DNA of 64,000 bases from contig PTFA01000028.1 of the NCBI GenBank assembly GCA_003342895.1, positions 5,139,535-5,203,534 on the forward strand. The letters are read 5' to 3'. The position numbers and the translations under genes were made by a program. This document shows, piece by piece, positions 48,051 to 60,005 of the stretch; position 1 is the first letter of the stretch, and the number at the start of each line of letters is the position of its first letter. The notes beneath the pieces are model-generated. The model was not told the origin of the DNA. It worked only from the letters and a program-made list of their open reading frames with translations, and did not search any database. The DNA is from Casuarius casuarius. Lineage: Eukaryota > Chordata > Aves > Casuariiformes > Casuariidae.

Positions 48051-51000
48051 CTAAAAATAAAAACAAAAGACGACAGTTTAACACCAAACGATCAGTTCAA
48101 CACCAAATGCAACACATGCAGTAATGGTTATAATGAGCATTACTCACTTGTAACAGATCCCCTCCGCATAATAAAACTGGGGAAAGAAGATTCTTCCTAA
48201 CTCCACCCTCTACTGATCGTTCCTTGTCAAAGGTTTATTTCACATAAGACACTGTTCTCAATTTTAATCCTTGTAGTCATTCCACATCCTCTGTTTCCAT
48301 GCATTATTGCTAGCTAGGTATACACTGATTGCAAAAATCTGCATATCTCTACCTACTGTTTATACTTGCACTTTTCAAATACTTATGAATGTTTGCATCC
48401 ACTTTTGAGTCCTTATTTAGCTAACCCACATTCAACTTTATTTAATCATTCATTGTAAACATTTTTGCTTTTTTCCTTCAGATTTTTCCTAGATTGAGTT
48501 TCTTGCCTGAAAAAAAAAAAATCTCACAGTGCATCTGCTTATTTGTCCATGTTAGTCAGGACACAGTAGACAAGTGTGATAAGCTTCTTCCAGAATGAAA
48601 ATGTCACTGAGAGAGATTTAACCAAAATACCTAATATGCTAGTGGCTACAATGCTCTCATACGAGCCTTGCTAAAAATCACAATGATTTGAAAACAGATC
48701 TTCCTACAAGGCATGTAGCTAAATATCAGGACCACACATAGGTATCAAAAATCTGCTTTTCATTGTTTTTCTTTAAAATTTTACTCAGAAGAGCAAGAGG
48801 AATTATGCAGAATAATTTTTGCTTAAACACAACTAATTTATCAAGAAAATGAATACAGCCTTCTAGATCCTTTAAATATTACCTGATTTGTTTGTTCTGC
48901 ACCATAAAGTCCTTTATTCAACCCCCATATGAAGAAGATTATAGCTGGTAATTATAAAAGATAGCTGGTACTATAATCTGAAAGTGGGCCAGAAGTTGTG
49001 CTTTTTACATGTGGCACTGGCTCATTCCTAGATTTCATCCAATCCTGAAATTTCTACCAAGTAATAAAATCAAAAGCAGTCTTTGTTTCTTCCTTAAACT
49101 AAGAGCTTACTAGGAACAGCTGTAGGGACTGGTTCCCATCTTCGTGATTTCAGTGAGGGTGGTATGTTCTGCAGTACGTTGGATTTCCTTAATTGTTGAA
49201 AGAAATTCAGCTGGATGCAAAAAAATTTCCTCTCTAAGAGCAAGAGATTGGTCCTAACTGTTAACTGGTTAACATCCACAAAATGCAAAAACATCCCCCA
49301 ACTGTCTAAGATTGTCTGTAAGTGCCAGATATTTCACAAAAGAAAGTCCCTCCTCCAGCATTTTTCTGATGATGACAGACCAACATGTGCATGAATGAAC
49401 TAAATGTCATTCTTTGGGGCAGCAAAATCTATTAGAGAATGACATCCGTTCTCTGTGAAGGGATTGCATCACTGTTTACATTTATGAACCGACGACAAAT
49501 TTTAGGCAGTTTCCTGTCTGAATGGCTAAACTACATTAAGTATAAAGTATTGCTTTGGACAGACCTGGATAAGCCGTGCTTTCATCCTGCTGAGCCCAGC
49601 AGCCGTCTCAGACTAAACACCAGCGGTTCCTCTCCTCTATTCATCACTAGCTTCCTGTGCAGTGTAACCAGCATGACTAACACTGTATTTTTCTGACTAT
49701 ACATTAATATGTTTCAATTGCCATTTTCTCTTAATGATCACAAGCCCTTTGGTAATCAAAATCACCATCACTGAATTAACCCTGCCCTGAAACACCACTG
49801 TGGCTGCTGCTGCCCAGGAGGTTTTTTCAAGGTTTACACCCCAACATTACAGCAGCGAGCGATGCTACAAACTTGGCTTATGGTTGAGCCACAAACAGGA
49901 CCGAGAGGTTACGTCCATCTCTTCTTACCAAAAATACAGCACTGAACAATTCCGGAAAACTACTGTTTCTTGGTGCATAGCTGCCAAGCTGAGAGACTCT
50001 TACCCAAAATCCCCCACCCCAAGGGTTGCAGTACTGCTGTCAGGTGTAGTGACAGCCAGACTTTACTGAATTTAAACAGTCTTTAAGAGTATAGAAAATT
50101 CCTGGAAAAATAGTGAATACACTTTATAATTTGATAAACTACAGCTATTTTCCCCATGGTCTAACATAATAAAAAATTAATGTGTTTTTCCCCACCAAGC
50201 CTATCTTATACTCCATTTCAGTACAGACACAAAGCTTTTCAGGAGCTTCACCTCTTCTTGCTATCACTAATATTTACCATCATTACTAATTTCAGTAATA
50301 CCTGTTTCCTATTTGTTCAGAAAGGTTAATAACGATTATTCAATTAACCCGCTTCCACGTACCCACTACAGAAATGGCACTCCTCGCGCTGAATAGCAGC
50401 AAACAGGGTGGCAGAGCTCCCTCTCACACGGTCACCTCTTCAGCTCAGCGCTGTGGGGCCTGGCACCGCGGCTGAGCTGGGAGGGTTCAGGGGACCCTTC
50501 TTGAATCTCCCTTGCTGGGGACACTGCCCAAAAAGCGTGTTCGAGATGGGGGGGGAAGGCACAAGGAGCTTTGCTGCTTCCTAGTAACTGTAGAAGAGAG
50601 AGTCACAGGCTAGCAAGCTCAGCTCAGTGACTCCTGCTGCTTAACCAAACCAGCAGTCTTTCTTTACCACCCAACAGCAGAGCAAACCATGGGCTGAAGC
50701 AGAAGCCAGCAACCAAAAGCATTTAACTGGCTTGTAGCCAGAGCAGCAACACCCAGAGACTGGGAGAAGAGAAGCAGCCACCTGTTAATTATATTAAGCT
50801 TGATAGTGTCCATGTCTGTCATGCTAACACCTCTAAGTCATGTAAATGCTCCTACACAGGTGGCAGATGGAAAATTTTAGGATCTTCTTAGTAGGCCCAA
50901 AGAGCTCTGCCCACAGGGCAATGCTTCACCAGCTGCCATACCCCTGCTCTGGCTCTAGTGAGCCAGGCCACAAAAGACAACTTCTGTGCTCCTGGGAGCA

Positions 51001-51779
51001 GAGAGGGAGAAGGAAAGGAAGGGAAAACGCCCTTGTGGAAAGAACAAGAAAATACAAATCGGGGTAGCAAGCGCAGGAGGGGTTGTGATACTCCTTGGAA
51101 AATTCAAGGGCTGCTTTTCCGGGCGCAATGGTTAACTGCAGTACGAGCATCTCTGCGGTCTCTGTGTTCCTTTTCCTTCAACCCAAGACGCAGTGCACAA
51201 CCACCTCAAGCAACACGGGGAAGCCACGGGGTGTTTCTATGGTGAGCACGTAGTCTTCAGCTACATCTATGACAAATGCCAGCAGCCACAGCTGAGCAAA
51301 AACCAACCACAGGCTAGCGTACGGCCAGACTATCCGCAAGGGAGAGCAACATGGTAAATCCTCCGCGCCGATTCCTCATACCAGCCCCCGTGGGGCCCTC
51401 ACATCGTTGCTAATTTGAGAGAACTTCTTGCTTAATCGCCTATACCCCTGCCTGCCTGTGGCCACTGCTCGCTCCCTTGCTTGCCTGCCTACGTCCCTCT
51501 CATCTCTGTCATTTCTTTACCACAGAGCCTGGTAGCTGCGCTCACAGTTTCTGCCCCCAACAGCTGAGAAGCTGCTTTTCAGACAGGCCCCACGGAGAGG
51601 CAGTGTGCGAGGCCCTAGTGCGGGAACCCCGGCTAGCACACTGGCAATAGTTTCATCACACCCATAGCTCCGCCGTTACTGTTTCTTTTATAGCCATTGC
51701 AACAAGACAGTCTTAAGAAAAATGTTGAAGGGTGACGCATCAGTTTTCAGTTGTTTGTGGAGAGCACAAAGCAGCACGG

Positions 51780-51935
51780 GAGCGCATGGTTTCCTCTTCT
51801 GAAGAGTCGCCAGGCGGGTGGTGGAGGAGGGCACCGGAGGGGCTGCGCGGAGCCGGGCCCAAGCGTCTCGCTCGTGAGGGCGCGGTGCACGGGCTACGGC
51901 CTCCGAGCGGCTGGAAGTGGGAGCCAAGCGGCTGC
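51780..51935. other. CpG-rich islet in the LHFPL2 intron
   Basis: A 150-bp block (gctgcgcggagccgggccca and neighbours) has many CpGs, with overlapping open frames on both strands that reflect lack of stop codons in GC-rich DNA. Function unknown; it could be an enhancer or a site of GC-biased conversion. Confidence 0.6.
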
Positions 51936-54900
51936 CCTTGGCCTGCGCTTACAATCCCAGCACACAGGAACACCCGACCAGTTCCTACCACGACCTATTG
52001 ATTAGTGTGCAAGAAGTTGCTCTCTCTAGAAAGATTAACTATTATAATCCTCAGATTTCTTGAATTTGACTCAGTTATTCTTCAACTTAAGTCATTAAAT
52101 ATTAATTCTGTATTTAATCTGCATTATGCGGCTTCTAAGCCATTTAATGCTGTATGTTAAGATTAAAGCATTTAGGCTTTTGTTAGTCACAGAAGTACAA
52201 AGTTCATTTCTGTGTTGTATAATTTTATGTCAGCATAATCTAATAAAGCAACCATTATCTCCTGTCAACAGTTTGCTAGAAGACGCATCTGGCAGCAGGG
52301 AAGCAAATATTAATGATAGTGATTTCATTTTCTTACTAAATCAGCTTTTGCTCCCATCCCAGTGTATCCGAACAGCAGCCAGACTTCGGGAGAAAGAACA
52401 GGGACCAAAGACCTGGTGCTCTATCTGAGGAGACGTTTCCTCCAAGGAATCCTTTCAGGTCCTCTTGCTAATTTACAGTAAGTGAAAGTTTTAATTCACA
52501 CCCAACCAACCTGTGGGATTGCTGGTGTCTGTGGGAGGAACACAGTCACTCTGAAGATGTTACGTGAGGCTGTTTGCCACTGTGCTCCTCTACAGTCTCC
52601 AGCAGCTCAAGCTAGCTCTGTTCTAGATTTAACCCCCGTCTCAGCACAGCTGCATGGCTCTGGGCGCAGCTTGTGCTGTACACATACTCTTGTTACTCCT
52701 TCTTAATCACTATGATAATTTTTCATAATTATTTTTCCTTCTTGTTAGTCATTGCTAGTTCTGAGGATTCCTTTCCTCTGAGGATACCATAAAACAGAGG
52801 TCTGCAAGAACACTATGCAATGCAGCCACCTGCCTATGAACAAGAGCAGAAAATTATTTAAACACATTTTTTAATCCAGAGAACTCATCTACAACTCTTT
52901 GGTATTAGTCTGTTGGCAGAGAACATTTTTCCCCATGTTTCACTGAAGAATATTTTTCCACGTAACATTTTACTATCATCAGTCCCAAATTCTCTGCTTT
53001 TAAAAAGAAACCTTAAGAAATAGAAAAGGCCAATTTATTTAGATTATTAGACTAAAATATACTTCCTCACTACAACATAGACAGCCTATTAAACATTAGC
53101 TTTATTGTATTTGAGTGACATAAAAGCAACTCCTTTCTCCTGAAACACTAAAGCAAAAAAGAAAAAGTAGCATACTGCAAAATATCGATATGAATATAGC
53201 AGAATGCATGGCTGTGAGACAAAGTTTCTGAAGACAGTTCAGTAATGCTTTTTGTGTAAGAATTTTTTTTGTATTTGTGCACCAAATTTCCCCTTCTAAC
53301 GGTCTGAAATTGTAGCAAGGATATTCCTCCTGCTTTTGATACACTGCGGTAGCGTTGCTAGGCTAACACTGTGGAAAACCAACAAACTGCTCGACCACTA
53401 TGGGCATTTGTATGTCACGTTATGTGCTGGTCAGTGCTGGGGGTCAGAGCTGAGTAAAAGCTTTCTCATCTTATCCTTGGAAACAGCCCTTAAGAAAGGA
53501 GTTACGCAGATGCTTGTTTAGATGAGCGAAGGCGTGCTATTTAGTTCTGACAGCCTCCTGTGCAGCTGCTGTTATGCCATATTAAACAACAGCATATACT
53601 AACAAAGCCAATTTCCATTGCAAATCCTGAAACTATCTTCTCATTTCCTAGCAAAATAGCAAAAAAGCTCTTAAACGCTGCTGAAGAAACAGGAAATTAA
53701 TCAGCTGTGACCAGAGCGGTGGCAGCAGCGCAGGCTCCCGCTGACCAGCACCACCATTTTAACGGAGGAGGAGACACAGGGCAAAGTGCGGGCGGAGGTG
53801 GGGGGGGCAGGGGTAGGATTAGCCTTGCTCAACCCCACGCAGGCAATGCGGGCAGGCAGCTTCGCCCGCGGGAGCGATATTGACTGTTCTTATCTTCTGC
53901 TCAGCTGCAGCAGATTGACTCTTCAGCCCAAGGGCATTCTGCCAGCTAGGCAAAATAAACCTGCCTCTATTGCTCAAGGTCATATATCCAAACCTGTCAA
54001 TATGCGAACTGAATAGCTGAACACTTTTATGCTTAGATTATTTCTACAAATGCACTGAACTAGCTTAACCCAAGGAGAAAAGCAGTTTTTCCACATGCAC
54101 AAACTTTTCCTGGCAAACTCTCTCTCCAGCAGGAATGCCACCAGGTCACTATTCCTGGGCTGTTTTACTCCTTCAGCCACTGACAAACAACTTAAGCGAC
54201 AGCCTGCTGCTCAGCAGCTCTGCAACAGACATCTTCGATCCTGGGAAGTGATTTAGTAACATTTTAATCTGATCAAAGCTGATGAGATGGGCTCAGAGCA
54301 GCTGGTCACAGAACTCCAAATCTGGTATGGGAAAAAAAGTGTGGGCACCTCCCAACGGCACTGCAGCACTGCTGGCACGCTGAAGAGCGTGCTGGTTACG
54401 CTGCCTGCGGTGCAGTACCCACCGCTTTCCTCCACAGCCACTCTCAGTCTCTCCAGATCACTGCCAGCTGACCACAGGCAGGAAGGGATTTGCCCAAGAA
54501 GAGAGGGGAGAATCGGGAAGCCTGAGTGCCTCTGGACACAGCCTCTAGCCCACTCAGAATCTCTTCAAAACGAACAGGAGAAAAATTCACAACAATAAAA
54601 AGATCAATCATTAAAAAAGCCTAGCCTGACATTACACTCAATTCTGGTTCACATAAACAGAGGGGATTTGGGATAATTTGGAAACATTGCTGTTGAGGGC
54701 AGAGAAGGTTGCCAGTGGGCAATGTACTGAGAAACTGGAATCTACCCAAGCAGCAGGGATGAGAAGAGGCAAGATCCAGACCCATCCAGTCACTGCAGGA
54801 GAGTGCAACCATACGCAGATTTCTACCTACCTGGAATACCCTGAGCTGAGGGCAGGAGAATAACCAGGTGATCTCTCAAAACCTGCATAGATTTTTTTCC

Positions 54901-55904
54901 AAAGCCTTTTAAAGTTGTCTTCAGGGCATATAAGGGGAAGCAATTACCAGAAGAAAAAGCCTTTCCCTAACCATTGCCTTCCTCAAATTGAGGAAAACAA
55001 AAAGATTCCTATTCTTATAGGCACTAAATTAACTAAGCCATTTTCTCAGGGATACTTTCCCATTTATTAAGCAGATCAGAGATGCTTGTTCATAACCAAA
55101 CACATGTTAACATAATACTTCTGATGACATTACTGATATTAGGGTGTGAAAGTAGGGATGGGAACACAGGACAGGGGACCTGCGTGACAGAGAGGCAGAA
55201 GGGAAGGCTACCGATGGGATACAGTGCCTACTATGGCTATCAAGTATACGTTGCTATCCCCAGAAGAAGTCAAAAATAAGTCATAAACAAGTCATAAGTT
55301 AAAAACCTTGACATAGCTTGTTCTGGCATATGGAGGATTCCTGCACGGGTCTCTTTGGTTTTGTTTGCTGTTGTTTTTTTTTAATATTGGTATAATCTTA
55401 TTGCTCCGACTTCTCTTCAGCAAAGTGTGAGCCTGTGGACTTCTGTTCTGGGAGGGCAGAGTGCAAATTCCCCATTAGATTTTACCAAAAAGATATACAT
55501 GGTAAGATTCCCCATTAGGTGGGAGGGAGGAGAAGAAATGTGGAGAATCAAAAAAAAAGATCAATCTGAAACCTTGAGATGACATTCCCGCTCCTTTGCT
55601 GGCTCAGCAAGTAAACGGGCATGTGGAGGGATTTTTCACTGCACTTCACAAGGGCTCTCCTAAGGCAGACACGAGCCCTGCAATTAAGTAAAGATCAAGC
55701 ACTGTATACATGAAAAGCCACATGTTTATGAGTTTTCAGCAAGGCCGAGTAACTAAAGGCTACGCACATACAGGGCGTTGGACAGTACATCTCATCTTAC
55801 TTGTGCCAACCCTCTGTCACACAAAATCACTAGTTTTGACCTTCTGCTCAATCTAGAGCACCTTTCTGAGGTGCTGGGCACATAAATGTTACATGCTCCT
55901 GCCA

Positions 55905-56060
55905 CAGCAGAGCTGCCGGAGCACGCTGCAAAGCGACTCGCTCAGGTCGGTGGCCGGCGGGCGCCAGGGCTGGGCAGGCCGCCTCTCCCCGCCAGCCCTC
56001 GCGAGGCGACAGGCACCGCCGCAAGCCACCGCGCGGGCAGCGCCACCACTGCGGCCTGAC
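55905..56060. other. CpG-rich islet in the LHFPL2 intron
   Basis: Dense CpG and GC over about 155 bp (for example gtggccggcgggcgccaggg), with sharp edges into normal intron. No recognisable gene or repeat. Confidence 0.6.
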
Positions 56061-56514
56061 CACCAAGGCCATTCACCGCCCACATCTTACCTCAAAAGCC
56101 AACGAAGCATCGAGTGTTTTTAATTTAAGTTGGCCCAATAAGAGGTTTGAAGCTGCTAAATGAGTAACTGAGCTGCGGATGGTAACTTCAGGATGCTCCT
56201 TAGTTAGGAAAGGAAATACCAGGCCACGTCAATTATACCGGCCATGAAAGAAGCCAAGGGAAAGACCAAGCCTGTTTCACAACACTTGCCGTAACCCTTC
56301 TCACTGCTGCTGACTGGTTACTGCCAGTGCCCTCAAAACCATGAATCAGTTATGAGGAATCAGCTGCAAAGGAAAGATGACACCAGCTCACGGGCACCGC
56401 TCTGCATAAAGAGGGACAAAGCAACAACCTGCCTCAGTTTAATCAAAAAGGCAAAAGGGCTCTGGGACAACTCTTCACTAAGTTGTGTTTCCTCTGAACT
56501 GATCCAGTGTGCAG

Positions 56515-56640
56515 AGACCTCCCTCGCCTTGCCTCGCCGAGGCCGCAGGGCTCGCGTGGTGCACAAGGAGCTACGAGGAGCTAAGGGTCGGAGAGGGGGA
56601 AAAGGCGAAGGCGGACACGGGAAGGGGAGGATCTCACCCT
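56515..56640. other. CpG-rich islet in the LHFPL2 intron
   Basis: About 125 bp with CpGs in a cctcgccgaggccgcagggc context, then a purine-rich stretch. It lies only 0.45 kb from the preceding islet. No gene recognised. Confidence 0.5.
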
Positions 56641-57600
56641 GCCTGACGTGGTGGCACAGTGCAGGCTGCCAGTGCTGGGGAAGGAAGTACAGCTCAAACC
56701 CACCTTATTTCCTTTAACAACCCACTGGGTGCACTGAACAGAGCAGATAACCATCAGTTAGCCCCAAGTGTTGAAAGAGCTGTTTTAATCTTTTTTGCTG
56801 TGTTTGATTGAAAACACAGCTTTCGTTGAATTTAAATATTTTCCTACAGTGTTTGCAACCTATCTATAACAACAGAATCAGTCTTGGCTCTGAGACCTGG
56901 AAGCAAAATCCAACCAAGAGAGAGCCCCGTTACTCTCCTGTCACATTTTTCCCTCTCGTCAGAGGGGCAGCCAGCATCCTTTTACCTTAAATCAACAAGA
57001 AGAGGGCTAATAAAGAACTTCTCAATATCTCGCTTAGCCTACACTGGTAGGAGTAAGAGACGGCTGTGTGCGGACGTGCCACAGTAAAGCATTGCTCAAT
57101 AGGTAGAGTGAGAGACCCACCCACGACACCATTCGATTAGAGATTTATGGTTGCTGTGACGTCAACTGCCAAACTTATCAGTGCAAACCAGAACATTTAC
57201 AGTCCGTACTTGCCCACCTTGGCAGCGTCTGAGAGGACCTGACCAGCAAATGTGACCAAACACTGGAATCTTCACTTTATATCTTTAAAGGTACTAATAC
57301 CGTCCCTCAGGCTCAAGAGCAATTTAGCACTTGAACTCGTTTTCCTTCCCTGGCATCCTCCCTCTTGTTCCAACACAGCAGTCCCCTTAGTGTGAACTTT
57401 TGGCAGCCAAGTGTGTACTAGATGCCGCGCTGGCATTTGGCCATATAGGTTACAGGACACACTATACCACCCTGTTCAGACAGCAAAAGTACTTCAGGCT
57501 GTCAGGATTTCCATTATAAATCCCTCCGCGCCCCCCCCCCCCTTCTTTTTTCCCCACCCCAAGAATTCACAATTCTGGCATCAGAAAAGAAAAATCCTAA

Positions 57601-57736
57601 GCTGAATCCAAGAGGAAATACGCTTTTTGAAAAATGCATGCTCTACATTTTAGAAAGACAAACGAGAAGCTTCCTTGCCTTGGAGGGCAGGAGTGCTCTC
57701 CCCTGCTCTCCCCTGCCCAGGCGCTGCGCTGGGCTC
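57601..57736 (+). repeat. Diverged duplicated segment, GC-rich copy
   Basis: Anchor blocks gctgaatcca (57601), attttagaaa (57647), tccttg (57672) and gcccagg (57715), then ggctcc, occur in the same order and with nearly the same spacing as in 58342-58463. This copy is CpG-rich (gcccaggcgctgcgctgggc), where the other is AT-rich. Confidence 0.65.
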
Positions 57737-58341
57737 CGCCGTCCAGCAAGGGCCTCCGACAGTGGGCAGGCAGCAACGCGAGCCTGCCAGGCGCTTCCTC
57801 CCTTGCTCGCGGGCTCGCCCCTTTCTCTGACAAGGGGTGCTGCTCCCTACGGCTTCTGCATACGCCGAGCTACTGTGCGACGGGCAGTGACTTTCAGCTC
57901 ACGCTCTCAGCATCAGGGAGCTCCAGCAGCCCCAGGGACCCTCCACAGCAAGCGTCTGCAGCTCACTCTCCTTTTGCTTTTTCTCCCCTCTCAGCAGCAA
58001 GTTCTGGCTAAGCTCCTGTTTCCTCCCCGGCTTCCTCAGCAACTTCCAGTTCCCACCACCCACCCCAGCAGCCAGGAGCCCTCAGTCGCACCTCCTCCTC
58101 CATATTCCCCGGGAATTACCCAGCCCCCTAGCACCCTCCCCGGCCTCAGTGCATCTGGAGTCTGCTCCATACACCCCCACAAGCAATCCCTGATCGCTCT
58201 TTCACCTTCAGATGGTTTCCATCACTTCCCTAATCACCCAAACTCCCGACAACTAATAAATATAACATGCTAAACTATTTCTTAGAGCAAGAGATGTAAA
58301 ACAAACCCTTCCAGCAGCACAAATACACTGCTATAGACACA

Positions 58342-58463
58342 GCTGAATTCAAACTGAGTTTCATCCCTATATTTTAGAAAACTGTAAAGAGGTTTCCTTG
58401 CATTTGAGGGTAAAATGCACTCCTTTGACTGAACTATTGCCCAGGTATTGCATTGGCTCCAGA
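58342..58463 (+). repeat. Diverged duplicated segment, AT-rich copy
   Basis: The anchors gctgaattca (58342), attttagaaa (58371), tccttg (58395), gcccagg (58439) and ggctcc parallel those of 57601-57736. The first interval is 17 bp shorter; the later intervals match within one base. Many differences are G or C in the first copy against A or T here. Confidence 0.65.
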
Positions 58464-59844
58464 TCAAAGCAGTCCCCAACTGACCACAGCAAGGGGAACA
58501 GGAGAAGGCATGAATAGCAATACACGAAGAGAAAGAAGAGGGCATAGAAAGGACAGAAGAATGAACAGAGGAGAACTTGTGCAGACAGCTGAAAAGGGAG
58601 AGTATCGTGGAAAGAGACTGCACTGTTTGGCACTGAGCAGGACAAGTGCCAGGGGAAACCCGCCTTGTAGAGAAAGCAGAAGTACGAGAGGAAACGCTGG
58701 AAAGGAAGAAAATAGGGTGAAATGCTAAGGAAACCTCAGCAGTCGGGGATGAGAAGAGAACACTGAAGTCTGGCCCTGAAAAGGTTTCATGTGGGAAGAA
58801 GCGCAGCCATCTCCCTCCAATGTTCAAGGAGAGCTCAGATCCCACAGGAGAAACTGCTCCGGACCGGGGGCCCCAAACCTGCTGGGCATCACCTGGTCGC
58901 GGGAGAGATGACCTGAGGAAACGGTGGGGGAAACTTGCTCTCCTGGGCCGCTTCTAGCAGCCTTTCAAGACAAACCTCTGCCACGTATGACTAAACAGGC
59001 ACCCGTTAGAGGCATGACCGCCCACGTCCCAGCCTTCACGCGCAGTCAGAGCGCTAAGGCACATGGCTGCAAACGCAGTCACGCTTTCTCACAAAGCGCA
59101 GACACCCCTCAGCTTGTGACAGACACGCAGCTGGCCTTACCACAGATGCAATGTGATTTGCAGCTGCACAAACCTGATGAACATGTGCAATCATGGCATG
59201 TCCAGGTGTGCTTTTAGTCTTGTAACACAAAAAGGCTGCATTTTGGCCACCCCAGGGCCTTTCAGCCATTCACGTGGCAGAAGATGACATGCAGAGGCCT
59301 TGCAAGAGAGAGCGAGGGGGGAGAGGCTGACAGCCGTTCTGGCAAATGGGGTTCGCGGTTTGATCGTGCCTGTCTTAGGCTAGTCTCTTCGGAGTAATCC
59401 TTTACTTTTTGCCTGAATGCAGGAGTTTCCGAAGGTGGCTGTGACCTTGACATGCTTCTCTCAGAAAATTCTTTAGTAAAACCCTCTTTGAACTATAGGA
59501 AAGTGGATTGTGAACAGAGAAAATGGTGAGGGGGAGATAACCCAAAAGAGATCCCCCAGATGAAGCCATCAACACTCAGAAAAGACTTTAGGGGACAGGA
59601 GCTACTTTAGCCCAGATGGGTAAACCTGCCTGGTAGCACAGCCCTGCTCCAGTACAGCAAAGCAGCAGGAAAGGAAACAAAATTCCCAAAGCAGCCTTCC
59701 TGCTCAGCAGACTAACAAACCTTCCCCTCTGCCCTTTCTAAAGCTTTTCTCGGTACACGGTACAGTCCCCCGAAACGAAATACACTGGCCTGCTGAAGTT
59801 TCAAAGTCGAGATAACACATGCATTGCTCACTTAGTTTCCGCCT

Positions 59845-60005
59845 TGTGACTCGCGGTCAGGGCGCTGCTGGCAGGTTGCAGCTCACCAGCACGAGGCAGC
59901 CGGCCCCGGCCATCAGCTCCGCTGGCGGCCTCTCACTGAGGCGCCGGCTCTGCCGGCCGCAGCACCCGACGGCAGCGGGCTGCAGCTAGGCCTTCGGAGG
60001 CGCAA
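59845..60005. other. CpG-rich islet in the LHFPL2 intron
   Basis: About 160 bp, among the densest CpG patches in the window (ggcgccggctctgccggccg). Its edges are abrupt. No repeat family or exon recognised. Confidence 0.6.

Noticed and set aside
57638..58273. 211-codon + strand reading frame, Pro/Ser-rich
   Set aside because: It lies in a GC-rich islet and its Pro-rich neighbour inside the LHFPL2 intron. It shows no domain, membrane segment pattern or recognised similarity, and overlaps other equally open frames.
58282..58845. 187-codon - strand reading frame
   Set aside because: Its C-terminal part falls in the duplicated segment also present at 57.6 kb. No family was recognised, and no splice or start context makes it an LHFPL2 exon. 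Low-complexity Ser/Cys content fits chance.
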